Made by a program: the position numbers and the translations under genes
Notes under the pieces: generated by a model
Told to the model about the DNA's origin: nothing
The model's input: only the letters and a program-made list of their open reading frames with translations
The model's database searches: none
From: Welwitschia mirabilis
Taxonomy: Eukaryota > Gnetophyta > Gnetopsida > Welwitschiales
Length of the DNA stretch: 38,115 nt
Direction: 5' to 3'
Assembly (NCBI GenBank): GCA_051453625.1
Contig: JBOZIK010000001.1
Coordinates: forward strand, 123,098,396 to 123,136,510
In this document: positions 1 through 9,931 of the stretch, in pieces
Layout: every line of letters starts with the position of its first letter
Position numbering within the stretch: position 1 is the stretch's first letter

Positions 1-1470
1 TTAATATCTTAAAGGCTCATATAAGAGATTGGAGAAGGAAAGATAAAAGAGAAGTTTGAATCAAAAGTTAAACTTGAGGAGGAATTCAAAGTATCCAAAC
101 TAAGCAGAAGGAGGGAGGTAACCAGGATAATCTTCAAAGTAGATAATATCAGTGCCTAATGGATATCTAAGAAATAAATACTAATGAAGAACATTATTAG
201 AGAGAATGCTTAAGGATCAAGTGGCTAAAAGATGATGATAAGCATATTAGATTCTTCTTTCAATAGGCCAACTAGCATAGATCTGATAATAGAGTTAGAC
301 TACTTTCTATAAGAGGTTAAATTACAAAAAGTAAACAGGATATAGCTAAGGAATTACAGACCCATCTTAAGAGAATCTGGAAATGGGACGATATCACCCC
401 CAGCTTAATTCCAGAAAATAAGAAAATCTCGAATAAAGATAATTATATGTTGACTAAACCCTTAAATAGAGAAGAGATTTTATCTACTGCCAGATTTATG
501 AAGAATAACCAAGCCCTTAACCCTGATGATTGGTCTGTTGAACTTTTTAAATCCCACTTCTCCATCTTAGAGAATAACCTCTATGACGTAATGCAAAAAG
601 TCTTCCACAATAGACAGATTCATAGGGAGATGAACAGAACTAGAGTGGTATTCATACCCAAAAAAAGAGATTCTAACAAACTAGTTGATTTTAGGACTCT
701 AGGTATTTGTAACATCATTTATAGAATTTTTGCAAAAATCATAGTAGCCAAATTGCCCCTTTGCTTCCTAATGTGATTTCAGAGAACCAAGTTGGTTTTA
801 TCCAATCTAGGTATATCCAAGACCAAATCCTCTTAACTCATGAGATAATTCACTCTGTTTAAAGATATAAATTTTCTCTCCTTATTGCTAAAATAGATAT
901 TGGTAAAGCTTATGATTCTATTAGTGTGGAGGTCAACAGCCATAAATCAAATTTCTTCTCAATAGGAAGAGGTTTGAGACAAAGGGATCCTCTATCTCCA
1001 TACCTTTTTCTGTTTGTGATAAATGCATTACAGGCTTTCTTAATAAGGAATGGAGTTACAGGAATCAGAATTAAAGGCCAAACCTTTCTCAACAATCACT
1101 ATGCAGATGACACTATCATCATGACCAGGGCTTCATGTTAGTAAGTAAAAGCAATAAAAAATGCCATGAATACCTTTGTAGAGGCAACATAGATTTACAC
1201 TAATTGGAACAAATCAAGAATACACACTTTGGACAGAAAATGTATCAGAGGGGGAGAAATCGCCCAAATTCTAAGTACAAAGTTAGATCTACAGCATATT
1301 TACCTAGGTATTCCTCTTGGAAATTAGCATAAAACAAATACCTGGAATTACATATTGGAATCTATCCAAAGGAGGTGCAACTACTGGTAAAACAACTTTC
1401 TCTTCTTAAAGGCTAAAATCATTCTCACAAACTCTTGCTTAATCTCATCCTTTCAGTACATAGTTTTCGT
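1..1470 (+). pseudogene. LINE (plant L1 clade) ORF2 fragment, copy 1: reverse transcriptase
   Basis: This is the reverse transcriptase part of a non-LTR retrotransposon ORF2, the enzyme that copies element RNA at a nicked target. The EN-RT linker fills about 1-360. RT follows: NQALNPDDW (the family's KAPGPDG block) near 510, FIPKKRD near 650, GFIQSRYIQDQ near 795, IDIGKAYDSI with the first catalytic Asp near 893, RGLRQRDPLSPYLF near 970 and YADDTIIM with the catalytic DD pair near 1096. The thumb block YLGIPLGN is near 1297. Stops and frame changes break it (the open frame 447-776 ends just before the GFIQS block). Relative to copy 2 it lacks roughly 100 bp between the AYDS block and the RGLRQ block. 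The left edge is cut by the window and the right edge by an N gap. The family call is firm; the element is inactive. Confidence 0.9.
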
Positions 1471-1570
1471 NNNNNNNNNNNNNNNNNNNNNNNNNNNNNN
1501 NNNNNNNNNNNNNNNNNNNNNNNNNNNNNNNNNNNNNNNNNNNNNNNNNNNNNNNNNNNNNNNNNNNNNN
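1471..1570. other. Assembly gap (100 N)
   Basis: Exactly 100 N, the usual placeholder for a gap of unknown size. It separates two copies of the same LINE family, so the order of the flanking contigs is not proven. Confidence 0.95.
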
Positions 1571-1585
1571 AAGGCCTAGCAATAG

Positions 1586-2400
1586 AACCCTCGGAGAACG
1601 AGAAATGACAGAGAACGTTGCAAATATCTCTCAAGCCACTATCGAAGATACTTTAAGGAAGGGTCAAACACCCAGAAAGGGACGAAAACACCCCCAACGA
1701 ATCGTCTCACATGGAATTGCAGGGGATTAGGGTCCTCCTACAAGAAAAAGACCCTACGAAATCTGATCAGTCAATATAACATTGATTTAGTTTGCTTACA
1801 GGAAACAAAGATAAAAAATGATATGGGAAAAATGAATTTAGGGCGGCAATGGACTTCTTTCACCATTGCAGCCCAAGGCAACTCTAGTGGCCTTCTGATT
1901 TCTACCAAAAAAGAGGCAGATCTGATTCGCAGTAGCAAGAACCACATCATAATTCTCCTTAAGAATGAAGGCTGGACTGTCATAAATATTTGAAGTCCAC
2001 AACACAATCAAGATAAGGCCGCTATAGTGGAAGAAGCTCAGAGGACTGTAGTTGATAAATCTAAATGGCTCATACTGGGTGACTTCAACCAGTGTCTTCA
2101 CCACTGGAAAAAATCAGGGGGCAATAACTGGAATTTTAGAGGTGCCTCAATACTAAAAGATTTTTTGGTAAGATACTCCCTCACAGATGTCCTGTCCCTA
2201 TTGCTGGGTGCAAATACAGGTGGTCGAATAGAAGAGCAGGTAGAGATATAATAATGTCTAAGATTGACAGAGTTCTGGCTGAGAAGGATCTAGCTAAACT
2301 CCCATTTGAAGCCTGTGGTCTGAACAGGATTGCCTCAGATCACCGTCCTATCAAACTCAGAATGGAGGCTATCTCGCCCCTGAAAACTCCGTTTCATATA
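1586..2400 (+). pseudogene. LINE ORF2 endonuclease domain (EEP/AP-endonuclease fold)
   Basis: This domain nicks target DNA to start target-primed reverse transcription. The frame is open from about 1586 with a basic lead-in, then shows WNCRGLG (1712), LVCLQETK (near 1786; catalytic Glu of the fold), LLISTKK, a TGA at 1991-1993, LGDFNQC (near 2078; the family's GDFN block), and, after a frameshift between about 2195 and 2215, RWSNRRAGRDIIMSKIDRVL (near 2217-2277) and SDHRPI (near 2337; the catalytic Asp-His pair). All the key blocks of plant L1 endonucleases survive, so the domain was lost by one stop and one frameshift and not by erosion of its motifs. It joins the RT region through a linker that matches positions 1-360 of copy 1. 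Confidence 0.88.
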
Positions 2401-2499
2401 GAACAGTATTAGAATTAACTAGACAGAAACTAAAATACTGTTGAAAAAAATATGGGCATAGTATGATGGAACCCAATCTATAATTTTTTGTGTAAAGGC

Positions 2500-4060
2500 C
2501 TGAATACCCCAAAGGCCCACATTAGAGTTTGGAGAAGGAAAGATAAATAGAGGTTTGAACCAAATGCTAAACTTGAGGAGGAACTCTAAGGTATCTAAAC
2601 CAAATATGAGGAGGCAGGTAATTAGTATAGTCTTTGAAGTAGAGAATATCAGTGCCTAATAGATCTCCTTGAAATAAATAATGATGAAGAATGTTATTGG
2701 AGATAATGCTCAAGAATCAAGTGGTTAAAAAAGGGTAATAAGCATATTAGATTTTTCTTCTAGTAGGTCAACTAGCATAGATCTGATAATAAAATCAAAA
2801 AAATTTCTATAAGATATCAAGTCATAGAAAATAAAGAGGAAATATCTAAGGAATTGAAGGTCCATCTTCAAAGAATCTGGGAATGGGATGATATCACCCC
2901 TAGCTTAATTCCAGAAAACAAGAAAGTCTTGAATGAAGATAATAATATGTTAACTAAAACCTTGAGTAGAAAAGAGATTTTAGTTGCAGTTAGATCCATG
3001 AAGAATAAAGGAGCCCTTGGCCCTAATGGTTGGCCAATCAAACTTTTCAAATTACACTTCTCTCTCCTAAGAGATAACCTCTGATGTAATGCAGTAAGTC
3101 TTTCATAATAGACAGATTCTAAGGAAGATGAACAGAACTAGAGTGGTACTCATACAAAAAAAAAAAGGGATGCTAGAAAACTAGAGGATTTTAGGTCCTT
3201 AGGGGTTTGAAACGTCATTTACAAAATTTTTCAAAAATCATGGTTTTTTGAATTGTCCCCTTACTTCCTAATATGATTTCAGAGAATCAAGCCGGCTTCA
3301 TCCAATCTAGGTATATCTAAGACCAAATCCCCTTGACTCATGAGATCATTTACTCTATTAAAAAATACAAATTTCCTATCCTTATTACTAAACTAGATAT
3401 GATTCTATTAGTTGACAAGCTTTAAGATGTATACTTAAAAAAAAGAAACTTCTCTCAAAATTTTATTAATCTCTAGCAAGACATATAATCTTCAGTTGAA
3501 TTTAGTATGGAGGTCAACAATCATAGATCAAAATTCTTCTCAATAAGAAGAGGTTTGAAACAAGGGGTCCTCCTATCCCCATATATTTTTTATTTGTAAT
3601 GAATGCTTTATAGGTTTTCTTAAGAAGGAATGGAGTTACAGGAATTAGAATTAGTGGCCAAATCTTTCTCAATAATCACTGTGCAGATGACACCATCATT
3701 ATGACTAGGGCTTCATGTCAGTGAGTAAAAGCAAATCAAAAATATCATGAACACCTTTGCAGAGGCAACGGGTCTTCACACTTATTAGAACAAATTATGA
3801 ATACACACCTTGAGCATAAAATGTATTAGATGGGGCGAAATCACCTGAATCCTGAGTACAAAGTTAGGATATTTACAAGATATTTACTTGGATATCCCTC
3901 TTTGAAATTAGCATAAGACTAATACCTAGAATAATATTTTGGAATCCATCTAAAAATGACATAGCTCCTAGAAAAATAACTTTCTCTCCTCAAAGGCTAA
4001 AATCATTCTTACAAACTTCTACTTGATCTTGTCCTTTTAGTACATAACTTCCGTTATTGC
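2500..4060 (+). pseudogene. LINE ORF2 reverse transcriptase domain, copy 2
   Basis: Position 2503 onward aligns with position 1 onward of the window, so this is a paralogous copy. RT blocks: RSMKNKGALGPNGWPIKLFK (near 2992-3050), SENQAGFIQSRYI (near 3280), RGLKQGVLLSPYIF (near 3550), CADDTIIM (near 3680). Around 3396 about 13 bases are missing compared with copy 1, which deletes most of the F/I-x-KAYDS block holding the first catalytic Asp. By contrast it keeps the roughly 100 bases between that block and RGLKQ that copy 1 has lost. Further frameshifts occur near 3085 and 3160-3240. The thumb follows to about 4060. Confidence 0.87.
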
Positions 4061-4780
4061 CCTCCTAAGAAATATCATACAAAAAATCAACAAAATCTTA
4101 AAGGAATTTATCTGGTTAGAAGGAAAGGATTACCATCAAATTCATCTTTGTAAATGGGAGATTATTACCCACCCAAAGAAATCAAGAGATTGGGGGATTC
4201 AAAAATCTGAAGATTATATCCTCACTGGAGCACATAGAATCCTAAAGAGACTATAAAAAGGAGGTCAACCCTGGTATGATTTCATTAATTATAAATACAG
4301 AGATTGAACAATTGATCATAGGAAGTCCTATCTAACGAAGCATCTCAGCAAAGCTCGCCAATAACTCATAGACTTGAACATTTTTCATACTGATTCAACC
4401 AAACAAATCCTTATAAATAAGTATGGAAAATAGGATGGTTACAAAAAGTATTAGAGGGGACATATTCTAGAAAAAATTAACATTTTTAACTAGCTAAAAG
4501 TCCATCAGAGAATTTTAATAAGAGACTAATTACTTAAAAGGGGATTTCAAGTAGACCCTAACTGTCCCATCTATCAGTCCAAACCAAAAATAGCACAACA
4601 TCTTTTTCATCAATGCATTTGGAGCAAAGAATTAATCTTCATAATGGCGAAGTACTACCAAACCTATAACGCCTATGACATGCATTTATTGAATGAAATC
4701 CACCTAATCTTTTGGCAGATTTGGTGGATTAGAAACAATATGATTTTCAATAACACCGCCTACCCTTTTCTATATATAAA
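4061..4780 (+). pseudogene. LINE ORF2 C-terminal region with zf-RVT zinc-binding domain
   Basis: The stretch IIQKINKILKEFIWLEGKD (near 4073) followed by a Trp-rich KWEIITHPKKSRDWGIQ block matches the region after the thumb in plant L1 ORF2 proteins (FxW...W..IC.PK..GGLGI). At 4563 CPIYQSKPKIAQHLFHQCIW fits the zf-RVT pattern C-x2-C-x7-H-x4-C, with the second Cys changed to Tyr. It continues to IWWIRNNMIFNN (near 4710), the W..R...F motif typical of this domain. The frame is broken several times between 4260 and 4560. The role in the family is RNA or target binding during reverse transcription. No RNase H domain is visible after it. Confidence 0.75.
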
Positions 4781-5660
4781 GTAAGGAGGATTATTCACCT
4801 TCATTTCCAAATCAAAATTGTGATGGAAGCCACTCTAACTATTGAACCTTTTGATCTATGTCTCTTCGAAGGATGCCCTACTCTATAGAAGAAAATATAA
4901 GCGGTGGGGTCGAAACCCCTTTTGCATAAGTTGAAAGAAGGTAAGGGGGTTGATATTGCCCCTTTCTACAAGCAATGGAGAGGAGGATACATCACTTTCT
5001 GAAAAACTCTAATAAAAATATTTGAATACTCCTTCTCTAGGCTGCTGGAGATTCCTGTAGAAGGTGAGTGAATTCCGTTTGGAAGCAGAGGCTAACGCGA
5101 AGCTCTCCACTTTTTCCTTAGTGGGGTTTCCAAGCTGCCCAATGAGCACATTAGCTGGAAGGCAGTACCCCCTCTTGAGAACTAGGTGCAGAACTCGTGG
5201 ACCATTGCTTCATCTAATCAAGGAATTACTCTAAGATTTTAGGTGTTTATTTTACTTTCCTTAAAGCCCTTGACTTGGGATGTCAGGTAAATCTACCTTT
5301 CTTTTTCTTCCAAGTTCTTAAATGAAAGGATTCCTCAAGGTACTCAGGATTAATCTTAGCTCTTTGGAGAGCAGCATAAGAAGCTAGGGTAAGAGAAGCC
5401 TTTTCCCTTGTCCCATTGTCATCCTCACAACACTTCCCTATGAGAACATCTACAAGAAGAATCTCTTCTAATAAAAACCCTGTTCCAGAGAAAACTACTG
5501 GGTAAGACAACCCCAGTAAGAGGAGGGTGCCTTCGCCCGTATATCATTCAGGGAAGTCATCTTAGCCCTTAGCCTAATAGAAGACATCTGAGGAACATCT
5601 TTCTAGCAAAGACCAAGAGCCGGCTCAAGCTCAACCATCACCCAACACTCAAGAATAGGT
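4781..5660 (+). other. Unassigned region between LINE zinc finger and J-domain segment
   Basis: About 880 bp carry no domain I recognise. Composition is less AT-rich than the intergenic DNA, and short open stretches occur in all three + frames (for example around 5085-5210 and 5380-5500), as expected for decayed coding sequence. A 75-codon open frame on the minus strand (5283-5510) has no recognisable motif and is probably chance. It may be the tail of ORF2, a second ORF, or captured host sequence leading into the J-domain. Confidence 0.5.
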
Positions 5661-6047
5661 AGGCATAAACCCTCCCCTACTCCATCCTCGGGTACTAGCT
5701 CTTCACAGAGCTCCACTTCTGATTCTTCTTTAGTGGAAATATGACCTCAACCTCAGGAAGACATCAACATAAACACAGCTAGAGGGGAGGTATTGTTGAC
5801 AACCATTTAGGAGTTGAAGAGATTCCCCTTCATCACATTGAGGCTTTCACATAGATCCTTACCCCAGGCCATAAAATCGAACTACAAAAAGAAAGCTCTT
5901 CATCTCCACCCAGACAAAATTCTAATAGGTGCTGAAGAATTTAAGGAGATAAATCAAGCATTTGAAGTTCTCTCTATTGATCTGGGCAAATTTCTCCTTG
6001 AACATAACCATGGTAACATGTTTCCCTTCTGTAGAGGACTGTAATCC
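5661..6047 (+). pseudogene. J-domain (DnaJ/HSP40-like) segment inside the LINE 3' region
   Basis: One + frame can be followed from about 5669: a Pro/Ser/Thr-rich stretch (PSPTPSSGTSSSQSSTSDSS), a TGA at 5742, an acidic stretch, a TAG at 5808, then a J-domain. Helix II reads IKSNYKKKALHLHPDK (near 5874-5921), including the HPD tripeptide that stimulates Hsp70 ATPase in this family. Helix III reads EEFKEINQAFEVLS (near 5934-5975). Helix I is only weakly present (LRLSHRSLPQ) and helix IV is not recognisable. The frame ends at TAA (6042-6044 region). The two in-frame stops suggest it is inactive. J-domains are not a standard LINE module that I know of. It could be a captured host exon, a processed pseudogene or a lineage-specific LINE domain. 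J-domain identity is firm; origin is open. Confidence 0.8.
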
Positions 6048-6383
6048 TCCCCCTTTATATCTATTCCCCTCTAAAACTGAGTTTTCTATAACTTCTGATC
6101 TCAAGGGGAATTTTCTCCATAATCTGTCAGCAGTTCTATGCTCTTTTTTGTCCATCTTCTACATGTGTTTTGTAATACTAGATAGGCAGATTTCTGTGAC
6201 TATGTCATTGAGGGGCGGCTTCACCCCCATTTTCCTCTGTTGCTCAAGTCGCTTTTTACTAGCTAGTAGACTGCTTCCCTTTTATGAATAGTTCAGTTAT
6301 CCTATTATTCCTAGGCGTTTTTACCCCAAATGTACATTTCCTAATTTAATATATATACTTTTCTTTTCAAAAAAAAAAAAAAA
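6048..6383 (+). other. LINE 3' UTR and poly(A) tail
   Basis: Mostly pyrimidine-rich, non-coding sequence ends in TTTAATATATATACTTTTC then TTTTC and fifteen A residues (6369-6383). This matches the general form of plant LINE 3' ends and marks the right boundary of the element. Open stretches here (e.g. 5962-6291 in another frame) show no motif. Confidence 0.65.
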
Positions 6384-6956
6384 CAACTACTTGTAGACCA
6401 ATAGCAAGTAGATCCAAGAGTACTACTTAAATAAACAAATTTAAATGAATTCAAAATACTTACTTAAGTAATGATAATCTTCCTTTTTCTTTTGAAGTCT
6501 TCCCTGGCAACAGTGCTAAAATGTTGCAATGCATATTTGTACTTCTAATTCCAATATTCTAAATATCAAATTTAACTTGCAACATCTGAAAAGCTAATGA
6601 TCTAATTGCACACAATGCACATTTGTATAGTGGAGTCAACTCAAATGTCATACACATAGAAAAGACTTCTAAAAGAGAATATGAAAAATTGCTTTCATAA
6701 AGAAAAGAATAACATATTTTAGACTTTTTATTTAAAGAAAATAAAATTAAACAATGAAAAGATGAAAATGGAATGTAATGCAATGGAATAAAATGGAATG
6801 CAATGTAATAAATGCAATTCTAATGTAATGAATTAATTAAACTTTTAATCTACTATCACTTAGATTGGTCCTTATAACTTATTTCAATTACAAATTCATG
6901 TTACTTAAATTGTAATTAAGATAAGCTATAAGGAAAAATAATAAAACATATGAAAA
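6384..6956. other. AT-rich non-coding sequence
   Basis: No gene or domain seen on either strand. It contains a short degenerate microsatellite (separate entry). Confidence 0.6.
6765..6832. repeat. Degenerate (T)GGAATGCAAT-type short tandem repeat
   Basis: Variants of AATGGAATGTAATGCAATGG recur head to tail (GGAATG, GCAATG, TGTAATG), giving a simple-sequence tract of about 70 bp with imperfect 5- to 10-base units. Confidence 0.6.
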
Positions 6957-7140
6957 NNNNNNNNNNNNNNNNNNNNNNNNNNNNNNNNNNNNNNNNNNNN
7001 NNNNNNNNNNNNNNNNNNNNNNNNNNNNNNNNNNNNNNNNNNNNNNNNNNNNNNNNNNNNNNNNNNNNNNNNNNNNNNNNNNNNNNNNNNNNNNNNNNNN
7101 NNNNNNNNNNNNNNNNNNNNNNNNNNNNNNNNNNNNNNNN
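6957..7140. other. Assembly gap (184 N)
   Basis: A run of N; any frame across it is an artefact. Confidence 0.95.
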
Positions 7141-7640
7141 TAGGGTCTAAAAGGGTCTATTTATAGGTTCGGATAGGTTACTAAGGGGCGTAAAATGAAG
7201 AGGTACAAGTTAGATTCATTCTTTCATAACAATTTAATTAATTTTACAAATCATTTTGACTATTTTCCATTGTGTTGTCCTCACGACATAGAGGAGGATA
7301 CTCCATCTACCAACTAATGCTTAGCACATATCAAAAATGTTGACTGTCATCCTGATGATCGTCCCTACAACACAGAGGATAATCATACTTTTCTAACTTT
7401 CATCCCTTCTGTCATCCCCATGGCATGGAGGACGACCATAATATCTTCATCAAATTACTTTAGTTCATCATCCTTCAAAAATAGCTTCTTATGTTGGAAA
7501 TTGTTGCATCTTTTGGCCTATATGGAAGCTTTGTATAATTTGCATAAATACCTAGAAAAACCTATCAATAAGACCTCAAAATGTACTCCACAAGTGTATT
7601 AAATAGGCCAAGTTGAAATTGCAATAGTGTTCTACCCCTT
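7141..7640. repeat. Non-coding stretch with three dispersed GTCCTC...GAGGAC-type units
   Basis: Three related units lie at about 7276-7300, 7364-7390 and 7410-7440. Each has a GTCCTC/GTCCCT/GTCATCC left part, a short CACGACATA/CAACACA/CATGGCATG core and a GAGGA(C) right part, so each can fold back on itself. On the minus strand CTATAAATAGACCC (7153-7166) looks like a TATA box, so this may be part of an LTR belonging to the adjacent minus-strand gypsy remnant. That assignment is inference. Confidence 0.4.
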
Positions 7641-7931
7641 CCATAAATCTAACTCCTTTTGGGTTTGGTTAAGTACTCACGGGGATTTTTCTTATTTCTC
7701 TTTAGTTTATTGATGAAAGAATCTAGTTGGTGGTTTGTTAAATTTGGTTTAGGGTTTGTCCAAGCCTTATCTTTAATTTATTTATTCTTTTTTTTTTATT
7801 TTCTTGTATTTGTGTTTCCATGAACTTTTTAAAAGTATCCTCCAATGAGTTAGACAAAGTGATTTGATGGTTTGAAAATGAAGGGTAAGAATTAGAGGAT
7901 AAGAAAAACAAATTTTTAGGCTAAAAATTTT

Positions 7932-8031
7932 NNNNNNNNNNNNNNNNNNNNNNNNNNNNNNNNNNNNNNNNNNNNNNNNNNNNNNNNNNNNNNNNNNNNN
8001 NNNNNNNNNNNNNNNNNNNNNNNNNNNNNNN
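7932..8031. other. Assembly gap (100 N) with duplicated flanks
   Basis: Sequence 7878-7931 recurs almost unchanged at 8032-8085 (starting TGAAGGGTAAGAATTAGAGG). The gap probably separates overlapping contig ends and not missing sequence. Confidence 0.8.
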
Positions 8032-8332
8032 TGAAGGGTAAGAATTAGAGGATAAGAAAAACAAATGTTTAGGCTAAAATTTTTTTTATGAGGTGTTGTC
8101 TTACTTCCAAGAGAAATTTGGATGATTTCACCAACGAATATTGTAAGTGTTCAAGTAAGGATAGTTTTTGGAGTTTTATCATTGTCCTACTATGTTCACT
8201 TGTTTGTTAACTATGCTTTGAAATAAAGGGATAGATGGACATTCAGTGGTTTCATGAGCATTGATATGGTAAATTAAACACTCGATTTTAGCAATCATAG
8301 GTGAGGTTGAAGATGAGGTAGTTAATGATTCT

Positions 8333-8432
8333 NNNNNNNNNNNNNNNNNNNNNNNNNNNNNNNNNNNNNNNNNNNNNNNNNNNNNNNNNNNNNNNNNNNN
8401 NNNNNNNNNNNNNNNNNNNNNNNNNNNNNNNN
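8333..8432. other. Assembly gap (100 N) with identical 49-bp flanks
   Basis: Bases 8284-8332 are repeated exactly at 8433-8481 (starting GATTTTAGCAATCATAGGTG). Gag similarity continues in the same frame if one copy is ignored, so the duplication is very likely an assembly artefact. Confidence 0.88.
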
Positions 8433-8736
8433 GATTTTAGCAATCATAGGTGAGGTTGAAGATGAGGTAGTTAATGATTCTAACTTTCTTGTTAGTTCAT
8501 CAATTTTATTATTCATCTCAAAGTTTTCTGGAGTCTTAAAGATACTAGTTGAATTAATTAAATGATGTGATCTTAAAGGTCTCATGCATTTCTTCCAATT
8601 TTTCGAACTCTTAACTACACTTTCTAAATAATTCCAAACCTCATTCAGGGGCATGCTCAAGAGATTTCCATGGCTCATGATTTTCACTAGTTGGTGCTTA
8701 TTTGTAAATAAACCATCAGAAAAGAAACTTATCTCC

Positions 8737-8746
8737 NNNNNNNNNN
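8737..8746. other. Short gap (10 N)
   Basis: Ten N inside the gypsy gag remnant. Confidence 0.95.
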
Positions 8747-9504
8747 GAGAAGGTTTTATGATTCTTTTATTAAAAGTTCATGATTTCTTTTCTAAGGGCA
8801 TTTATCTTGTGACTAGGAAAGAACTTAGAGATAAAAGCTTTGCTTAGGTCTATCTAATTTGTGATGGAAAAGGGCTTTAAGGTGTTTAACTAGGATTTTG
8901 CCTTTTCTTTTAGAGAAAAAGAAAATAAAATAAGTCTAAGTGCATCAAGATTATTAGGATATTAAGAGACGGTTGATAAGATGCACTCAAATTCCTTAAG
9001 ATATAGGTAAGTATCTTTAGATTCAAGGTCATGGAAATGGAGCAAGAGTTGGATAGTGTAAGGTTTAAATTCTATCTTTTAGTTAACAGGTGGAGGTACT
9101 ATATAAGAGGGTGTCCCTGGCTTTGCAGTTGGATGGAATCATAAAGGGTTTACATAGGTTAATTGGCAGTAGCAGCGAGGACAGCTTGTCATTTGACTAC
9201 TTCTTAAGTAAAATAATATGCTTATAATCTATTGAGAATTTCTTTATTTGATAAGGTTTCAAAGGGATCAATTGGATAATTTGAATTGTTTTGTGGTAAG
9301 GAAACTTGATTGTTTTGGTTATTTTGCATAATTGAGATTTGTTCTTAAAAGTCCTCTTAAGCTCAGTTCTCATTTTGGTTCTCAGTTCTCTCATCGTTTT
9401 GAGATTAATAAAGGAATCTATGCTATTTTAGGTTAATCTCCCTGTTTTACCATGAGTCTAAGTCATGTAAGAAATAGGTTCGGATGTTTGCAAGAAGGTT
9501 CAAA

Positions 9505-9545
9505 TAATAAAAACAGAAGATTTTCGGGGATTGCAAGTTACAAAG
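9505..9545 (-). promoter_or_regulatory. Possible degenerate primer-binding site of the minus-strand gypsy element
   Basis: On the minus strand TTTGTAACTTGCAATCCCCG is followed by a T-rich leader that begins about 110 bp before the gag leader. It loosely resembles the Athila/Tat-type PBS (TGGCGCCGTTGCCGGGG). The match is partial (TTGC, the run before the G/C block), so this is a suggestion only. Confidence 0.25.
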
Positions 9546-9931
9546 GGTTCTAAAGTTTTACAAACAAACTCATTACTCACAGATAGAACATTTACAGTGT
9601 CAAAGTCACAATGAAACAAAACAAAGGCATAAATAAAATTAAACAAAATCATGAGAAAATTTTAAAGGTTTTAATCATTTACAAATGTAGTGAAATAAAG
9701 TAGAGATAATAAACATGAGTAAAACATTACAAGAGCCATGAAATATTTTACTGTATATATGCATGCAGAAACACAGAAAATATAGCAGAAAAGAAAAGCA
9801 TGTAATACAATCATAAAGTTTGATTAAAAATTTTTAAGTTTTAAGGTCTTCTTAACTTTAAAGCAACATGCAACAAACATTAATCCTATAGAAAATAAGT
9901 TAGGAAATCAAAAACAAACTTTTAAAAAGCT

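Larger units (their letters stand above)
1571..6383 (+). mobile_element. LINE, plant L1-type, copy 2 (decayed, 5' end missing)
   Basis: In order this copy shows an endonuclease domain (1586-2400), linker, reverse transcriptase (2850-3730), thumb (3730-4260), zf-RVT zinc finger (4560-4770), an unassigned stretch, a J-domain segment and an A15 tract at 6369-6383. The sequence just before the tail, TTAATATATATACTTTTC, resembles the usual AT-rich 3' ends of plant LINEs. ORF1 is not visible; the gap at 1471-1570 cuts the 5' side. Several frameshifts and stops, plus a deletion that removes the first catalytic RT motif, mean it cannot move on its own. I did not find a convincing target-site duplication. 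Confidence 0.8.
7640..9400 (-). pseudogene. Ty3/gypsy gag remnant (Athila/Tat-like), minus strand
   Basis: Gag forms the retrotransposon particle. Reading the minus strand from 9400: an Asn/Gln-rich leader (MQNNQNNQVSLPQNN), TLYDSIQ, IEFKPYTIQLLLHFHDLESK (near 9075-9010), DTYLYLKEFE, DALRLILFSFSLKEKAKS (near 8945-8890; matches the RL.LFPFSL.DKA.xW block), KAFISKFFPSHKINALRKEI (near 8840-8780; the KF.FFP..K...LR.EI block), SFFSDGLFTNKHQLV (near 8735-8690), LNEVWNYLESVVKSSKNW, a helix NNKIDELTRKLESL (near 8500-8460), a degenerate Cys-rich zone, NTYNIRW and NHPNFSW (near 8120-8090), then LEDTFKKFMETQIQ (near 7845-7805). Block order matches plant Athila/Tat Gag closely. Stops, frameshifts and three N-runs break it. 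No protease or pol follows on the left. Confidence 0.85.

Noticed and set aside
5283-6155. Minus-strand frames at 5283-5510 and 5922-6155
   Set aside because: They lie opposite the LINE and J-domain coding strand and show no motif.
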